NCBI RefSeq assembly: GCF_038005225.1
Contig: NZ_JBBOSU010000001.1
Span: 2,096,001-2,160,000 of the forward strand
Origin: Solibacillus sp. FSL K6-1523
Lineage (GTDB): Bacteria > Bacillota > Bacilli > Bacillales_A > Planococcaceae
Direction: 5' to 3'
Length of the DNA: 64,000 nt
Part shown: one piece after another, positions 1 through 9,199 of the stretch
Numbering within the stretch: the first letter of the stretch is position 1
Layout of the letters: every line of letters starts with the position of its first letter
Notes under the pieces: generated by a model
What the model was told of the DNA's origin: nothing
The model's input: only the letters and a program-made list of their open reading frames with translations
The model's database searches: none
Program-made: the position numbers and the translations under genes

Positions 1-11
1 AAACTATTTAG

Positions 12-35
12 AAACGTTGGTAATTCAACGTTTTT
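12..35. terminator. Intrinsic terminator of a gene left of the window
   Basis: An 8-bp perfect inverted repeat (AAACGTTG / CAACGTTT, loop of 6) runs into five T residues on the + strand. No gene for it lies inside the window. Confidence 0.7.
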
Positions 36-144
36 AGGGAGTATTCATTTTGATGATATTTAATTTTAGCTTAAATTCACTCTTATTTTCTCTCTTAAAC
101 TTGTTTTTGTAAAATTTTTTTTAAAATAATTTGTCAGAAAAGTA

Positions 145-173
145 TTGCAATTTTGTGACAGCTAAAATAGAAT
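145..173 (+). promoter_or_regulatory. Predicted sigma-A promoter of the DUF485-symporter operon
   Basis: A -35 box TTGCAA (145-150) and a -10 box TAGAAT (168-173) are separated by 17 bp. They lie 75 bp before the chosen start of the DUF485 gene. No clear catabolite operator was found beside them. Confidence 0.6.
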
Positions 174-248
174 GAAAATGTAAAATGCTTGAAAGTAGAA
201 TTTTACAAACATAGAGCAGTGAATTTTATCACAATTGGGGGAATGTTT

Positions 249-569
249 ATGGGGAAAAATCAACCGCGAAAAATTGATTATGACAAAATCGCATCGCAAG
301 AATCTTTTAAGGCGCTTACTAAGCGTAAAAGTGGTTTCCTTTGGTCGGTGACAGCGTTTTTCTTAGCAGCATACATGCTGTTACCAATCCTAACGTCGTA
401 CACAGATATTTTGCATAAAAAAGCGATCGGGGAAATTACATGGGTTTGGGTTTACTCAGCAGGATTGTTTATTATGACTTGGGTATTAGCTCACTTCTAT
501 GTAGCGAAAGCCAATCGTTTTGACAAAGATGCGAAAGCAATTATCGCAGAATATGAAGGGGGTCGCTAA
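249..569 (+). CDS. DUF485 family small membrane protein
   Basis: This 106-residue protein has two hydrophobic segments (about residues 33-55 and 68-90) and a charged C-terminus, matching the two-helix DUF485 family (YwcB/YjcH type). Such genes typically sit directly upstream of a sodium/acetate-type symporter, as here, with a 2-nt gap. The start at 249 has a GGGGG ribosome binding site 7 nt upstream; an in-frame TTG at 189 has none. Its role as a transporter accessory subunit is inferred from the conserved pairing. Confidence 0.85.
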   Translation: MGKNQPRKIDYDKIASQESFKALTKRKSGFLWSVTAFFLAAYMLLPILTSYTDILHKKAIGEITWVWVYSAGLFIMTWVLAHFYVAKANRFDKDAKAIIAEYEGGR

Positions 570-571
570 TT

Positions 572-2125
572 ATGAACGATTTAAGTTTCACAGCGATATT
601 CTTCTTCGTAGCTATCGTAGGTTTAACATTAGTCATTACTTGGTGGGCATCTAAACGTACATCAAGTGCAAGTGACTTCTATACAGCAGGTGGAGGCTTA
701 ACAGGCTGGCAAAATGGTCTAGCAATCTCGGGTGACTACTTATCAGCTGCATCATTCTTAGGGATTGCGGGTTCGATTGCTTTATTCGGATTTGACGGTT
801 TCTTCTTCTCTCTAGGATATTTAGTAGCTTACTTAGTGGTACTTTACATCGTAGCAGAGCCACTACGTAACTTAGGCCGCTTCACATTAGCGGATATGAT
901 TACAGCACGTTTTGACAAAGCAAAAGTTCGTGGAACAGCTGCTTTATCAACAATTACAATCGTATTATTTTACATGATCGCACAGCTTGTTGGTGCGGGT
1001 GGTCTTATCCAATTATTATTAGGTATTGAGTACTGGGCTGCAGTATTACTTGTAGGTGTCATGATGACAATCTATGTATTATTCGGCGGTATGACAGCAA
1101 CTTCATGGGTACAAATTGTAAAAGCTGTCCTATTAATGTTAGGTACAATCATTATTTCATTCCTAGTATTAGCGAAATTCAATTTCAGTCTTTTAACAAT
1201 GTTTGCTGAAATGGCAACAGTAACAGAGCATGGTTCTGCTTACTTAAACCCAGGCTTACGTTACACTGATGGTATTGATACAATCTCAATGTTAATCGCT
1301 TTAGTACTTGGTACTGCGGGTCTTCCACATATCTTAATGCGTTTCTTCACAGTAAAAGACGCAAAGACAGCTCGTTCTTCAGTTATTTGGGCTACTTGGA
1401 TTGTAGGTGGATTCTACGTATTAACAATCTTCTTAGGCTTCGGTGCTGCGGCATTCGTTGGTAAAGAAGAAATTATTGCGGCGAACCCAGCTGGTAACAT
1501 GGCCGCTCCATTATTAGCACGAGCACTTGGCGGAGAGATTTTATTCTCATTCGTATGTGCGGTAGCATTTGCGACAATTTTAGCGGTAGTAGCAGGTCTT
1601 GTACTTTCTGGTGCATCTGCCCTATCACATGATATTTACGGTCAAATTATTAAAAAAGGTAAAATCACTGAGAAAGAAGCAGTTAAGGCTGCTCGTATCG
1701 GTTCAATCGTTATTTCGATTGTATCTATCTTATTAGCATTAGGTGCACAAACATTAAACGTAGCGTTCTTAGTATCATTAGCGTTCTGTATTGCAGCTTC
1801 GTCAAACTTACCAGTAATCATCTACACGATTTACTGGAAACGTTTCAACACAAATGGTGCAGTAGCAGCAATGTTAACAGGATTAATCTCTGCATTAGTA
1901 TTAGTAGCAGTTTCACCAAACGTTTGGAATCCAGTTGCAGGTAAAGCAATTTTCGTTGGTGAACCATTAATTATGTTAACAAACCCAGCGATTATCTCAG
2001 TACCTCTTGGCTTCTTAGGCGGTGTCATCGGAACGTTACTATCTAAAGAACAAGACGATGCGAAATACCGTGAAGTAGAAGTAAAAGCTCAAACTGGTAT
2101 TTCTGTACAAGACGTATCGCACTAA
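572..2125 (+). CDS. Sodium:solute symporter, cation/acetate type (ActP/YwcA-like)
   Basis: This is a 517-residue polytopic membrane protein of the SSS family. Glycine-rich helices early in the protein (around GWQNGLAISGDYLSAASFLG), about 13 hydrophobic segments and the family's usual length support the call. The DUF485 gene immediately upstream is diagnostic of the ActP/YwcA branch, which imports acetate or related short carboxylates with sodium. It should act in the cytoplasmic membrane and be co-transcribed from the promoter at 145-173, ending at the hairpin just after the stop. Substrate specificity (acetate, pyruvate, propionate) cannot be decided from sequence. Confidence 0.88.
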   Translation: MNDLSFTAIFFFVAIVGLTLVITWWASKRTSSASDFYTAGGGLTGWQNGLAISGDYLSAASFLGIAGSIALFGFDGFFFSLGYLVAYLVVLYIVAEPLRNLGRFTLADMITARFDKAKVRGTAALSTITIVLFYMIAQLVGAGGLIQLLLGIEYWAAVLLVGVMMTIYVLFGGMTATSWVQIVKAVLLMLGTIIISFLVLAKFNFSLLTMFAEMATVTEHGSAYLNPGLRYTDGIDTISMLIALVLGTAGLPHILMRFFTVKDAKTARSSVIWATWIVGGFYVLTIFLGFGAAAFVGKEEIIAANPAGNMAAPLLARALGGEILFSFVCAVAFATILAVVAGLVLSGASALSHDIYGQIIKKGKITEKEAVKAARIGSIVISIVSILLALGAQTLNVAFLVSLAFCIAASSNLPVIIYTIYWKRFNTNGAVAAMLTGLISALVLVAVSPNVWNPVAGKAIFVGEPLIMLTNPAIISVPLGFLGGVIGTLLSKEQDDAKYREVEVKAQTGISVQDVSH

Positions 2126-2130
2126 AAAAC

Positions 2131-2175
2131 AAAACCGCTCTCCCCTTCATTCATTTGAAGGCAGAGCGGTTTTTT
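2131..2175. terminator. Terminator after the symporter operon
   Basis: An 11-bp stem (AAAACCGCTCT / AGAGCGGTTTT) closes a 21-nt loop and is followed by T residues. It begins five bases after the symporter stop codon. Confidence 0.88.
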
Positions 2176-2244
2176 CGTGCTGTCAAATGCATTTAAATTG
2201 TTATCCCCTTCCTAATCAATTGGTATATAAGCATACGAGGAATG

Positions 2245-2289
2245 AAAAAAGACATCGACCAATGCAATTTGCATGGCGATGTCTTTTTC
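2245..2289 (-). terminator. Terminator of the parE-parC operon
   Basis: A stem of about 12 bp (AAAAAGACATCG / CGATGTCTTTTT) lies directly beyond the parC stop and has a T run on the minus strand. A nested palindrome (ATGCAAATTGCAT) occupies the loop. Confidence 0.85.
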
Positions 2290-2290
2290 A

Positions 2291-4720
2291 TTAATTATTC
2301 TTCTCGATATAAGCCCGTACAAGCTTACCATCTGTAGTTGGGTCCACGCGCAATGAGCCGTTAGAATAGCGGTCAGCACGTGTCAGCGTTGTTATTTGAA
2401 TGGCTTCTTGAACGCCTTTTTCTGTTTCTAAAACAACGGTATTACTAAAGTGAACAACTAATACTTCAAAAATACGATGTGGATTTGCTTTTAATTCTTT
2501 TAATGTCACGACCCCGCGCTTAGCACGGTTGCCAAGTTCAATTTCAGAAATGCTCATGCGCTTAATAGCTCCGCGCTGCGTAACAATGACAAGTTCCTGC
2601 GCGCTATTTGGCTGTAAAACGGCCACTGCTGCAAGATATTCCTCGTCTTTTATAACAATCCCTTTCACCCCTGCTGTCCTCACCCCTGTAACAGGTAGTT
2701 CATTCATTGGGAAGCGAATTGTATAGCTTGTATTCGTTACTAACAATAGCTCATCATTTTCCGTTACAAGAGTAGCAAAAATCATTTCATCTTGTTCTTT
2801 GACGTTCATCGTTTTAATCGGCTTAGAATAGCGTGTAACGACATAATCGGACAAGGATGAACGTTTAATCTGCCCGTCCTTTGTCGCAGTAAATACATAC
2901 TTCTCAGGCTGCTCAAACGTATCAATGCCAATGACTTGAAGAATTTCTTCATTTGCCTCTAACGGAACGATACTTGAAATATGTTGACCGAGATCTTTCC
3001 AACGAATATCGGGTAGTTCATGGACCGGTTGGAAAATATAATTGCCGCGATTTGTAAAGAGCAATAGATGATGCTGTGTATTGATATTTGCTTCAAATAA
3101 TAAATAATCCGATTCTTTCATGGCGAAATCTTTGCCGTTCGAAGCATTATGTGAACGTAGGCTAGTGCGTTTTACATAACCATCTTTCGTTACAGTTACG
3201 ATGACTTCCTCACTTGGAACGAGTACATCAAGCGTGATTTTTAGTTCTTCAATTTCTGCTTCAATTGTTGAAAGACGTGGCACAGCAAAACGTTTACGAA
3301 TATCTGTCAATTCCGTTTTGATCACACGAATTAATTTCTTCTCATCCGCTAAAATGGCTGTCAATTTAATGACAAGTTGATCTAACTCTTCATGCTCATG
3401 TTGTAGCTCCGTAATATCAGTATTCGTTAAACGATATAGTTGCAAGCTGACAATAGACTCTGCTTGTTCCTCGGAAAAATCAAATTTGTTAATAATATTT
3501 GTTTTCGCATCACGCTTATCTTTAGAAGCACGGATTGTAGCGATGACTTCATCTAAAATCGATAAAGCCTTCATTAGCCCCTCAACAATATGTAAACGGT
3601 CTTCTGCACGTTTTAAATCATATTGACAGCGACGACGGATGATTTCTTTTTGATGGTCGATGTAGGCATCTAGCATTAAAGGTAATGTCATCATCGTTGG
3701 ACGGCGTTCGTGAATGGCAATCATATTGAAGTTGTAAGAAACTTGTAAGTCTGTTGATTTAAATAGGAAATTTAAGATGCCTTGTGATGGCACGTCTTTT
3801 TTCAACTCAATGACAATACGTAAACCATTGCGGTCCGATTCATCACGAATTTCAGAAATTCCTTCTAATCGGCGATCGCTCACACGTAGCTCATCCATTT
3901 TGCGAATTAAATTGGCTTTATTCACTTCGAATGGGATTTCGGTAATGATAATTTGTTCTTTACTGCCTTTAATTGCTTCGATTTCGGTACGGGAGCGAAC
4001 GATAATTTTGCCCTTCCCTGTTTCGTACGCCTTTTTAATCCCGTCTACGCCCTGAATAATGCCACCTGTTGGAAAATCTGGTCCTTTAATAACGGTCATC
4101 AGTTCATCCGTCGTACAGTTCGGTTTGTCTAGACGCATTAATACGCCATCTAATACTTCTTGTAAATTATGTGGTGGAATATCTGTCGCATAACCAGCAG
4201 ATATTCCGGTAGCACCATTGACAAGTAAATTTGGGAAACGTGATGGTAACACAGTCGGTTCCATATCTTGGTCATCAAAGTTAGGTACGAATTCAACGGT
4301 GTTTTTATTAATATCGCGAAGCATTTCCGCAGCAATGGACGATAAACGTGCTTCTGTATAACGCATCGCTGCTGGTGAATCACCATCGACAGAACCGTTA
4401 TTCCCGTGCATTTCGATTAACATATGACGTGATTTCCAGTCCTGACTCATGCGGACCATTGCTTCATAAACGGATGAATCGCCATGTGGGTGATAGTTAC
4501 CGATAACGTTTCCGACTGTTTTCGCAGACTTTCGGAATGGCTTATCGAACGTATTGCCCTCATGGAACATCGCATATAAAATACGGCGTTGTACAGGTTT
4601 TAGCCCATCACGTGTATCCGGTAATGCGCGATCTTGAATAATATATTTGGAGTACCGTCCGAAACGGTCTCCCATTACTTCTTCTAGTGGTAAATCTTGA
4701 AATTTTTCAACAAAGCTCAT
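2291..4720 (-). CDS. parC: DNA topoisomerase IV subunit A
   Basis: At 809 residues this matches the family length for the DNA-breaking subunit of topoisomerase IV, which decatenates daughter chromosomes. The N-terminal segment has the GyrA/ParC winged-helix domain with catalytic Tyr at about residue 121 (AAMRYTEARLS). The quinolone-determining loop reads HPHGDSSVYEAM, with the Ser and Glu positions unmutated. The C-terminal third has repeated beta-propeller blades without an obvious GyrA box, favouring ParC over GyrA. The ATG follows the parE stop with no gap, so the two are translationally coupled, and a bidirectional hairpin ends the operon. Confidence 0.96.
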   Translation of the reverse strand: MSFVEKFQDLPLEEVMGDRFGRYSKYIIQDRALPDTRDGLKPVQRRILYAMFHEGNTFDKPFRKSAKTVGNVIGNYHPHGDSSVYEAMVRMSQDWKSRHMLIEMHGNNGSVDGDSPAAMRYTEARLSSIAAEMLRDINKNTVEFVPNFDDQDMEPTVLPSRFPNLLVNGATGISAGYATDIPPHNLQEVLDGVLMRLDKPNCTTDELMTVIKGPDFPTGGIIQGVDGIKKAYETGKGKIIVRSRTEIEAIKGSKEQIIITEIPFEVNKANLIRKMDELRVSDRRLEGISEIRDESDRNGLRIVIELKKDVPSQGILNFLFKSTDLQVSYNFNMIAIHERRPTMMTLPLMLDAYIDHQKEIIRRRCQYDLKRAEDRLHIVEGLMKALSILDEVIATIRASKDKRDAKTNIINKFDFSEEQAESIVSLQLYRLTNTDITELQHEHEELDQLVIKLTAILADEKKLIRVIKTELTDIRKRFAVPRLSTIEAEIEELKITLDVLVPSEEVIVTVTKDGYVKRTSLRSHNASNGKDFAMKESDYLLFEANINTQHHLLLFTNRGNYIFQPVHELPDIRWKDLGQHISSIVPLEANEEILQVIGIDTFEQPEKYVFTATKDGQIKRSSLSDYVVTRYSKPIKTMNVKEQDEMIFATLVTENDELLLVTNTSYTIRFPMNELPVTGVRTAGVKGIVIKDEEYLAAVAVLQPNSAQELVIVTQRGAIKRMSISEIELGNRAKRGVVTLKELKANPHRIFEVLVVHFSNTVVLETEKGVQEAIQITTLTRADRYSNGSLRVDPTTDGKLVRAYIEKNN

Positions 4721-6691
4721 TTAGTTAACCTCCTCATGTTGGATGAATTCATTTTCTAAAATGCTTGCATCCTCTTCCATGCCGAAGTTTACATTCTTTT
4801 CAATCCATTTGCGGCGCGGTTCTACTTTATCACCCATTAATGTTGTGACGTGACGTTCTGCACGTGCGCCGTCTTCAATTTTTACGCGAATTAATGTACG
4901 CGTTTCAGGATTCATCGTTGTATCCCATAATTGATCGGCATTCATCTCACCTAAACCTTTATAACGTTGGATAATATAACCTTTACCGATTTTTTTGATG
5001 GCGGCCTGTAATTCGGTTTCTGTCCATGCATAAACGAGTTCTTGTTTTTTGCCCGCTCCTTTTGACACTTTATAAAGCGGCGGTAAAGCGATAAATACTT
5101 TCCCTGCCTCGATAAGTGGTCGCATATAACGGTAAAAGAATGTTAATAAAAGCACTTGAATATGCGCGCCATCTGTATCGGCATCGGTCATAATAACAAC
5201 TTTGTCATAGGCTGCATCCGCTACTGTAAAGTCTGCACCAACACCAGCACCAATCGTATGGATAATGGTTGCGATTTCTTCATTTTTCATAATGTCTTGT
5301 AACTTGGCTTTTTCGGTATTAATGACTTTTCCGCGCAACGGTAAAATCGCTTGGAATGTGCGGTCGCGTCCTTGTTTCGCTGAGCCACCTGCCGAATCAC
5401 CCTCTACTAGGTATAATTCATTGCGTGCGGCATTTTTTGACTGTGCCGGTGTCAGCTTACCTGATAGCAACGTACTGGATTTTTTCTTTTTCCCGTTACG
5501 TGCATCATCTCGTGCTTTTCGGGCTGCTTCACGGACTTGCTGAGCTCGAAGCGCCTTACGTACTAACGATGCCGACAGTTCTGCATTTTCTTCTAATACG
5601 TATAGTAATTTTTCAAACACGACCGTATCCACAGCAGAACGTGCCTCACTCGTACCAAGTTTGCCTTTTGTTTGGCCTTCAAATTGCAGTAATTGTTCCG
5701 GAATTCGAACGGAAACGATCCCTGTTAAGCCTTCGCGAATATCGGCACCTTCTAGATTTTTATCTTTTTCCTTAAGTAAGCCAATTTTTCGTGCATACTC
5801 ATTGAATACTCGTGTTAATGCAGCTTTGGCACCTGTCTCATGCGTTCCACCATCTTTTGTGCGGACGTTATTTACGAACGATAAAATGGTTTCTGAATAG
5901 CCATCATTAAATTGGAAAGCAAACTCAACTTCAATTTCTGAAATGAGCCCTTCTACGTATTTAACCGGGTGAAGAACATCTTTTTCCTCGTTTAAATAAC
6001 TTACAAACGCCTCAATACCGTTTTCATAGTGGAATACTTCATGCTTTCCTTCTCCACGTTCGTCGATTAATTCGATTTTTAATCCCTTTAATAAAAAGGC
6101 TGACTCTCTTAAGCGCTCCGCTAAAGTATCGTAGTTATACTTTGTTACAGAGAAAATCGTCTCATCCGGTAAGAAATGGACGAATGTTCCCGTTTCTTTC
6201 GTTTTGCCGATAATATCTAGCGATGTAACAGGCTTCCCGCCATCCTCAAAACGTTGGCGGAAAATTTCACCTTCCCGATGAATGGTTACTTCTAAAAAAG
6301 TTGATAAAGCATTTACAACAGAGGAGCCTACCCCATGCAAGCCACCACTCGTTTTGTAACCGCCTTGTCCAAACTTTCCACCTGCATGGAGCACGGTGAA
6401 AATAATTTCAGGCGTTGGTTTGCCCATTTTATGCATTCCTGTAGGCATACCCCGTCCGAAGTCGCGTACAGTAATACTATTATCTTTATGAATCTTTACT
6501 GTAATATGATTACCAAATCCAGCAAGTGCTTCATCAACGGCATTATCTACAATTTCAAATACTAAATGATGAAGACCTCGGCTATCAGTGGAACCAATAT
6601 ACATTCCTGGTCTTTTACGAACGGCTTCTAAACCTTCTAATACTTGTATGGCATCGTCATTATATGCGATGCCCGGTTGGTTTTTAACCAA
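4721..6691 (-). CDS. parE: DNA topoisomerase IV subunit B
   Basis: This ATPase subunit partners with the ParC encoded next to it. It shows the GHKL ATP-binding motif EIVDNAVDEALAG near the N-terminus, the TOPRIM motif LYLVEGDSAGGSAKQGRDR and the metal-binding MTDADTDGAHI. I set the start at a TTG (position 6691) because GGAGGGG lies 8 nt upstream; this gives 656 residues, close to the Bacillus ParE length. An earlier in-frame GTG at 6715 overlaps that ribosome binding site. Divergent from plsY, as in the Bacillus yne-par region. Confidence 0.95.
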   Translation of the reverse strand: MVKNQPGIAYNDDAIQVLEGLEAVRKRPGMYIGSTDSRGLHHLVFEIVDNAVDEALAGFGNHITVKIHKDNSITVRDFGRGMPTGMHKMGKPTPEIIFTVLHAGGKFGQGGYKTSGGLHGVGSSVVNALSTFLEVTIHREGEIFRQRFEDGGKPVTSLDIIGKTKETGTFVHFLPDETIFSVTKYNYDTLAERLRESAFLLKGLKIELIDERGEGKHEVFHYENGIEAFVSYLNEEKDVLHPVKYVEGLISEIEVEFAFQFNDGYSETILSFVNNVRTKDGGTHETGAKAALTRVFNEYARKIGLLKEKDKNLEGADIREGLTGIVSVRIPEQLLQFEGQTKGKLGTSEARSAVDTVVFEKLLYVLEENAELSASLVRKALRAQQVREAARKARDDARNGKKKKSSTLLSGKLTPAQSKNAARNELYLVEGDSAGGSAKQGRDRTFQAILPLRGKVINTEKAKLQDIMKNEEIATIIHTIGAGVGADFTVADAAYDKVVIMTDADTDGAHIQVLLLTFFYRYMRPLIEAGKVFIALPPLYKVSKGAGKKQELVYAWTETELQAAIKKIGKGYIIQRYKGLGEMNADQLWDTTMNPETRTLIRVKIEDGARAERHVTTLMGDKVEPRRKWIEKNVNFGMEEDASILENEFIQHEEVN

Positions 6692-6996
6692 AATGAAATC
6701 CCCTCCAAAACACAAACGAACGTTCTATTTACATTATTAATCGTACATACTATCGTACTTACTGTCAATTAGTGAATATGAAATAATCCACTTTGCAAAG
6801 ATTAATTGTACCATCAACGAATGCGCATTAAAAGTTCATCATGCAATTCAATCATTACAATGTAACTTTTTTCCTGTATTAGCTCCGTTTTATAAGAAAA
6901 AATAATTCTTTCCTTCCATTCTAAAACGGTGTAGAATAATCATCACATAGTATTAGTACCAACTATTAATTTTGAAATTTGAAAGGAGCGCAACTA

Positions 6997-7599
6997 ATGA
7001 TTAATGGATTCATTCTCCTTTGTGCTTATGTAATCGGTTCGATACCTTCAGGGCTTTGGATCGGAAAAATATTTTATAATACAGATATTCGCCAGCATGG
7101 TAGTGGGAACTTAGGCGCAACCAATACATTTCGTGTGCTAGGAAAAAAACCAGGTCTTGTTGTTACATTAATTGACGTTTTTAAAGGGACAGCAGCAGTT
7201 CTATTATTAGCACTGCCATTCTTTTCAGACGCAACCATTCATCCGCTAATTTTAGGTGTTGTGGCGGTTGTTGGTCATATGTTCCCTATTTTTGCAGGCT
7301 TCCGCGGTGGGAAAGCTGTCGCAACAAGTGCAGGTGTTATTCTCGGTTATTCTTTGCCGCTTTTTATCGTGCTATTCTTCACATTTTTCCTGTCACTTAA
7401 AATGACGAAAATGGTCAGCTTAACGTCGATGATTACAGCGGTTGTTGCATTAATTTATAGCTCTGTTTATTGGATTGTTACTGGAGATTTTGCACTTTTC
7501 ATTTTGATCGCCTTTTTAGCGACATTTATATTTTATCGTCACCGTGAAAATATAACACGTATTAAAAACGGGACAGAACCAAAAGTGAAATGGATTTAA
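6997..7599 (+). CDS. plsY: Glycerol-3-phosphate acyltransferase PlsY
   Basis: PlsY transfers acyl groups from acyl-phosphate to glycerol-3-phosphate, the first step of membrane phospholipid synthesis. The 200-residue protein is membrane-spanning and has the three family motifs: GSIPSG near residue 14, [13 protein letters not shown] around 35 and [18 protein letters not shown] around 100. The ATG at 6997 follows AAAGGAG with 8 nt spacing, so an earlier in-frame start at 6979 is unlikely. Its place beside parE and a YneR-like gene mirrors the Bacillus yneR-plsY-parEC neighbourhood. Confidence 0.95.
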   Translation: MINGFILLCAYVIGSIPSGLWIGKIFYNTDIRQHGSGNLGATNTFRVLGKKPGLVVTLIDVFKGTAAVLLLALPFFSDATIHPLILGVVAVVGHMFPIFAGFRGGKAVATSAGVILGYSLPLFIVLFFTFFLSLKMTKMVSLTSMITAVVALIYSSVYWIVTGDFALFILIAFLATFIFYRHRENITRIKNGTEPKVKWI

Positions 7600-7770
7600 C
7601 TTGATTTAGCAAATAGAGGAACTTAGGCTAAGAACGCCACGTCGTGTGGCAACGCCTGAGTGACCAACATCGTGTTGGCCCAAGCATCAGTGGATGTCGC
7701 AGATTTTTAAAGGAATCTTTTCGAGCGTGCTTGAAAAAATCTGGACGCAATTACGCCGAGGCGTAATTGA
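7600..7770 (+). repeat. Structured intergenic repeat, copy A
   Basis: This is the longest of three related copies. The shared core (about 7691-7770) contains GGATGTCGCAGATTTTT, then TTTTCGAGC / GCTTGAAAA, then AAAAAATCTGGACGCAATTACG and a terminal palindrome AATTACGCC-ga-GGCGTAATT. Unique to this copy are two extra small hairpins, GCCAC-gtc-GTGTGGC and CCAACA-tcg-TGTTGG. It begins at the plsY stop codon. Confidence 0.8.
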
Positions 7771-7790
7771 TAAGCTATGATAAATTCAAA

Positions 7791-7830
7791 ACACATCTTT
7801 TTTCGCGATAAGAAAAAAGGTGTGTTTTTT
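7791..7830. terminator. Intrinsic terminator between plsY and the yneR-like gene
   Basis: ACACATCTTTTTTC pairs with GAAAAAAGGTGTGT (one mismatch) around a short loop and is followed by six T residues. Confidence 0.7.
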
Positions 7831-7924
7831 AGTGGGAAAAGTCGATTTTTGTGGAAATTTAGGTCATCAACTTGTATGATTTGAGTTGAGACATGTATTG
7901 CATAATAGATTTTGAGGTGAGCTT

Positions 7925-8215
7925 ATGGAAATTATACTATCAAACGAAGCAATTGAATGGTTCCGCAATGAAATGGAAATTGAAAATGGCGACTTTATTC
8001 GCTTTTATGCACGCTACGGTGGTTCCTCCCCTTTTCACGAAGGATTTTCATTAGGGATGAATCGTGAGTTACCACATGAAATGGGTGTAAATGTTGTTGT
8101 AGAGGATGTTCATTTTTATATTGAAAAGTCCGATGAATGGTTTTTTAATGAGCATAATTTAATCGTAAACGTCGATAAAAGCTTAGATGAATTAAGTTAT
8201 ACGTATGAAAAATAG
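7925..8215 (+). CDS. HesB/YneR-like protein without cysteines
   Basis: The 96-residue protein matches the HesB-like YneR family in length and sequence (SNEAIEWFRNEMEIENGDFI, YGGSSPFHEGFSLG). A-type iron-sulfur carriers of the wider IscA/HesB fold use three conserved cysteines; this protein has no cysteine, so ordinary cluster transfer is unlikely. The ribosome binding site is GAGGTGAG. It is separated from plsY by a structured repeat and a terminator, so it is probably transcribed alone. The true role of the YneR branch is unknown. Confidence 0.85.
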   Translation: MEIILSNEAIEWFRNEMEIENGDFIRFYARYGGSSPFHEGFSLGMNRELPHEMGVNVVVEDVHFYIEKSDEWFFNEHNLIVNVDKSLDELSYTYEK

Positions 8216-8283
8216 TTAAGCCTTGGCATAATTGATCTGCAAGGTGAATTTTTAGAATTAATAGTTATCCCTCTTTTTCTCTT

Positions 8284-8317
8284 GTTGTCGTTATAATGGT
8301 AGTTAGATTATGACAAC
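8284..8317 (+). promoter_or_regulatory. Inverted repeat over a TATAAT box, possible operator
   Basis: GTTGTC (8284-8289) and GACAAC (8312-8317) flank a TATAAT at 8292-8297, about 50 bp before the downstream membrane-protein gene. The arms extend imperfectly (GTTGTCgTTATAAT / ATTATGACAAC). No good -35 box is visible, so this could be an activated or repressed promoter. Confidence 0.4.
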
Positions 8318-8344
8318 TAAGATGAAATATAGAGGGATTTTTTT

Positions 8345-8977
8345 ATGAAGATAAAGCAAGAATTTTATTGGCGCTGCCTATTTTTTATAACAGGAATTAT
8401 CGTGCTTTCTTTAGGCGTGACATTGACAATAAAGGGACAAGTACTTGGCGTCGGCTCGTGGGACGTGCTACATATCGGACTTGCGAAAAATGCGGGTTTG
8501 ACGATTGGTGCATGGTCAATTTTATTGGGTGTGCTCATTTTAGTTATTGATGCACTTATTACGAAGCGGTTACCTCGAGCGGGTACGTATATCGATATGT
8601 TTTTAACAGGTATTTTTATTGATATATTTAACTTTTTATTACCAAATGCGAATGGGCTTATGGAGCAAACAATCGCCTTTATACTCGGCTTACTATTGCT
8701 TAGTTTTGGTTGTGGCATGTATATTGTCGCGAATTTAGGTGTAGGGCCGCGTGATACATTGATGCTACTCATTGTTAAAAAGCTAAACTGGTCTGTTAAG
8801 CGCGCACGTACAACGATTGAAATTAGCGTTGCGGTACTAGGTTTCCTATTGGGCGGACCGATTGGTATTGGAACGGTTATAATGGCTTTTGCTTTAGGAC
8901 CGATTATACAGTGGGCTCTAAGCGTCAATGAAAAGCTATTTTACCGCGCTGCTGGTGTAGAAAGCGCGATTAATTAA
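8345..8977 (+). CDS. YczE/YyaS/YitT-type integral membrane protein
   Basis: The 210-residue protein has about five to six hydrophobic helices and two internally similar halves, each with a GVGxxD segment (VLGVGSWDVLHIGL near residue 35 and NLGVGPRDTLMLLI near residue 130). These are hallmarks of the YczE-like membrane family. The biochemical role is unknown; in Bacillus, YczE has been linked to lipopeptide production. It is monocistronic, with an inverted repeat upstream and a structured repeat starting at its stop codon. Confidence 0.85.
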   Translation: MKIKQEFYWRCLFFITGIIVLSLGVTLTIKGQVLGVGSWDVLHIGLAKNAGLTIGAWSILLGVLILVIDALITKRLPRAGTYIDMFLTGIFIDIFNFLLPNANGLMEQTIAFILGLLLLSFGCGMYIVANLGVGPRDTLMLLIVKKLNWSVKRARTTIEISVAVLGFLLGGPIGIGTVIMAFALGPIIQWALSVNEKLFYRAAGVESAIN

Positions 8978-9100
8978 CTTGATTCAGCAAATGAATTTGC
9001 TGAATTAAGTTAAGCCCCGGCGGATGTCACAGATTTTTTAGGGGAGTTTTTCGAGCGAGCTCGAAAAAATCTGGACGCAATTACGCCAAGGCGTAATTGA
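8977..9100 (+). repeat. Structured intergenic repeat, copy B
   Basis: It opens with a near-perfect palindrome (TTAACTTgATTCAGCAAAT / ATTTGCTGAATtAAGTTAA) that starts on the stop codon of the preceding gene. The core follows: CCCCGGCGGATGTCACAG, a TTTTTCGAGC / GCTCGAAAAA stem, AAAAAATCTGGACGCAATTA and AATTACGCC-aa-GGCGTAATT. Core order and spacing match copies A and C. Confidence 0.85.
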
Positions 9101-9104
9101 TTTA

Positions 9105-9174
9105 ATAAAAAAGAGCTGAGATGAATCGACAAGTAGTATACCTTACTACAGGATATTTCGATTCGTCTCAGCTT
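9105..9174 (-). terminator. Terminator of the metNPQ operon
   Basis: A long stem (AGCTGAGAcGAATCGA / TCGATTCATCTCAGCT on the minus strand) with a loop of about 30 nt runs into six T residues on the minus strand, 26 bp past the metQ stop. Confidence 0.8.
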
Positions 9175-9199
9175 TGTTTTGTCTTGCAATGAGTTATGT

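Noticed and set aside
8968-9040. Intrinsic terminator at the long palindrome of copy B
   Set aside because: The stem is followed by GGCGGATG, not a T run; it is part of the repeat family.
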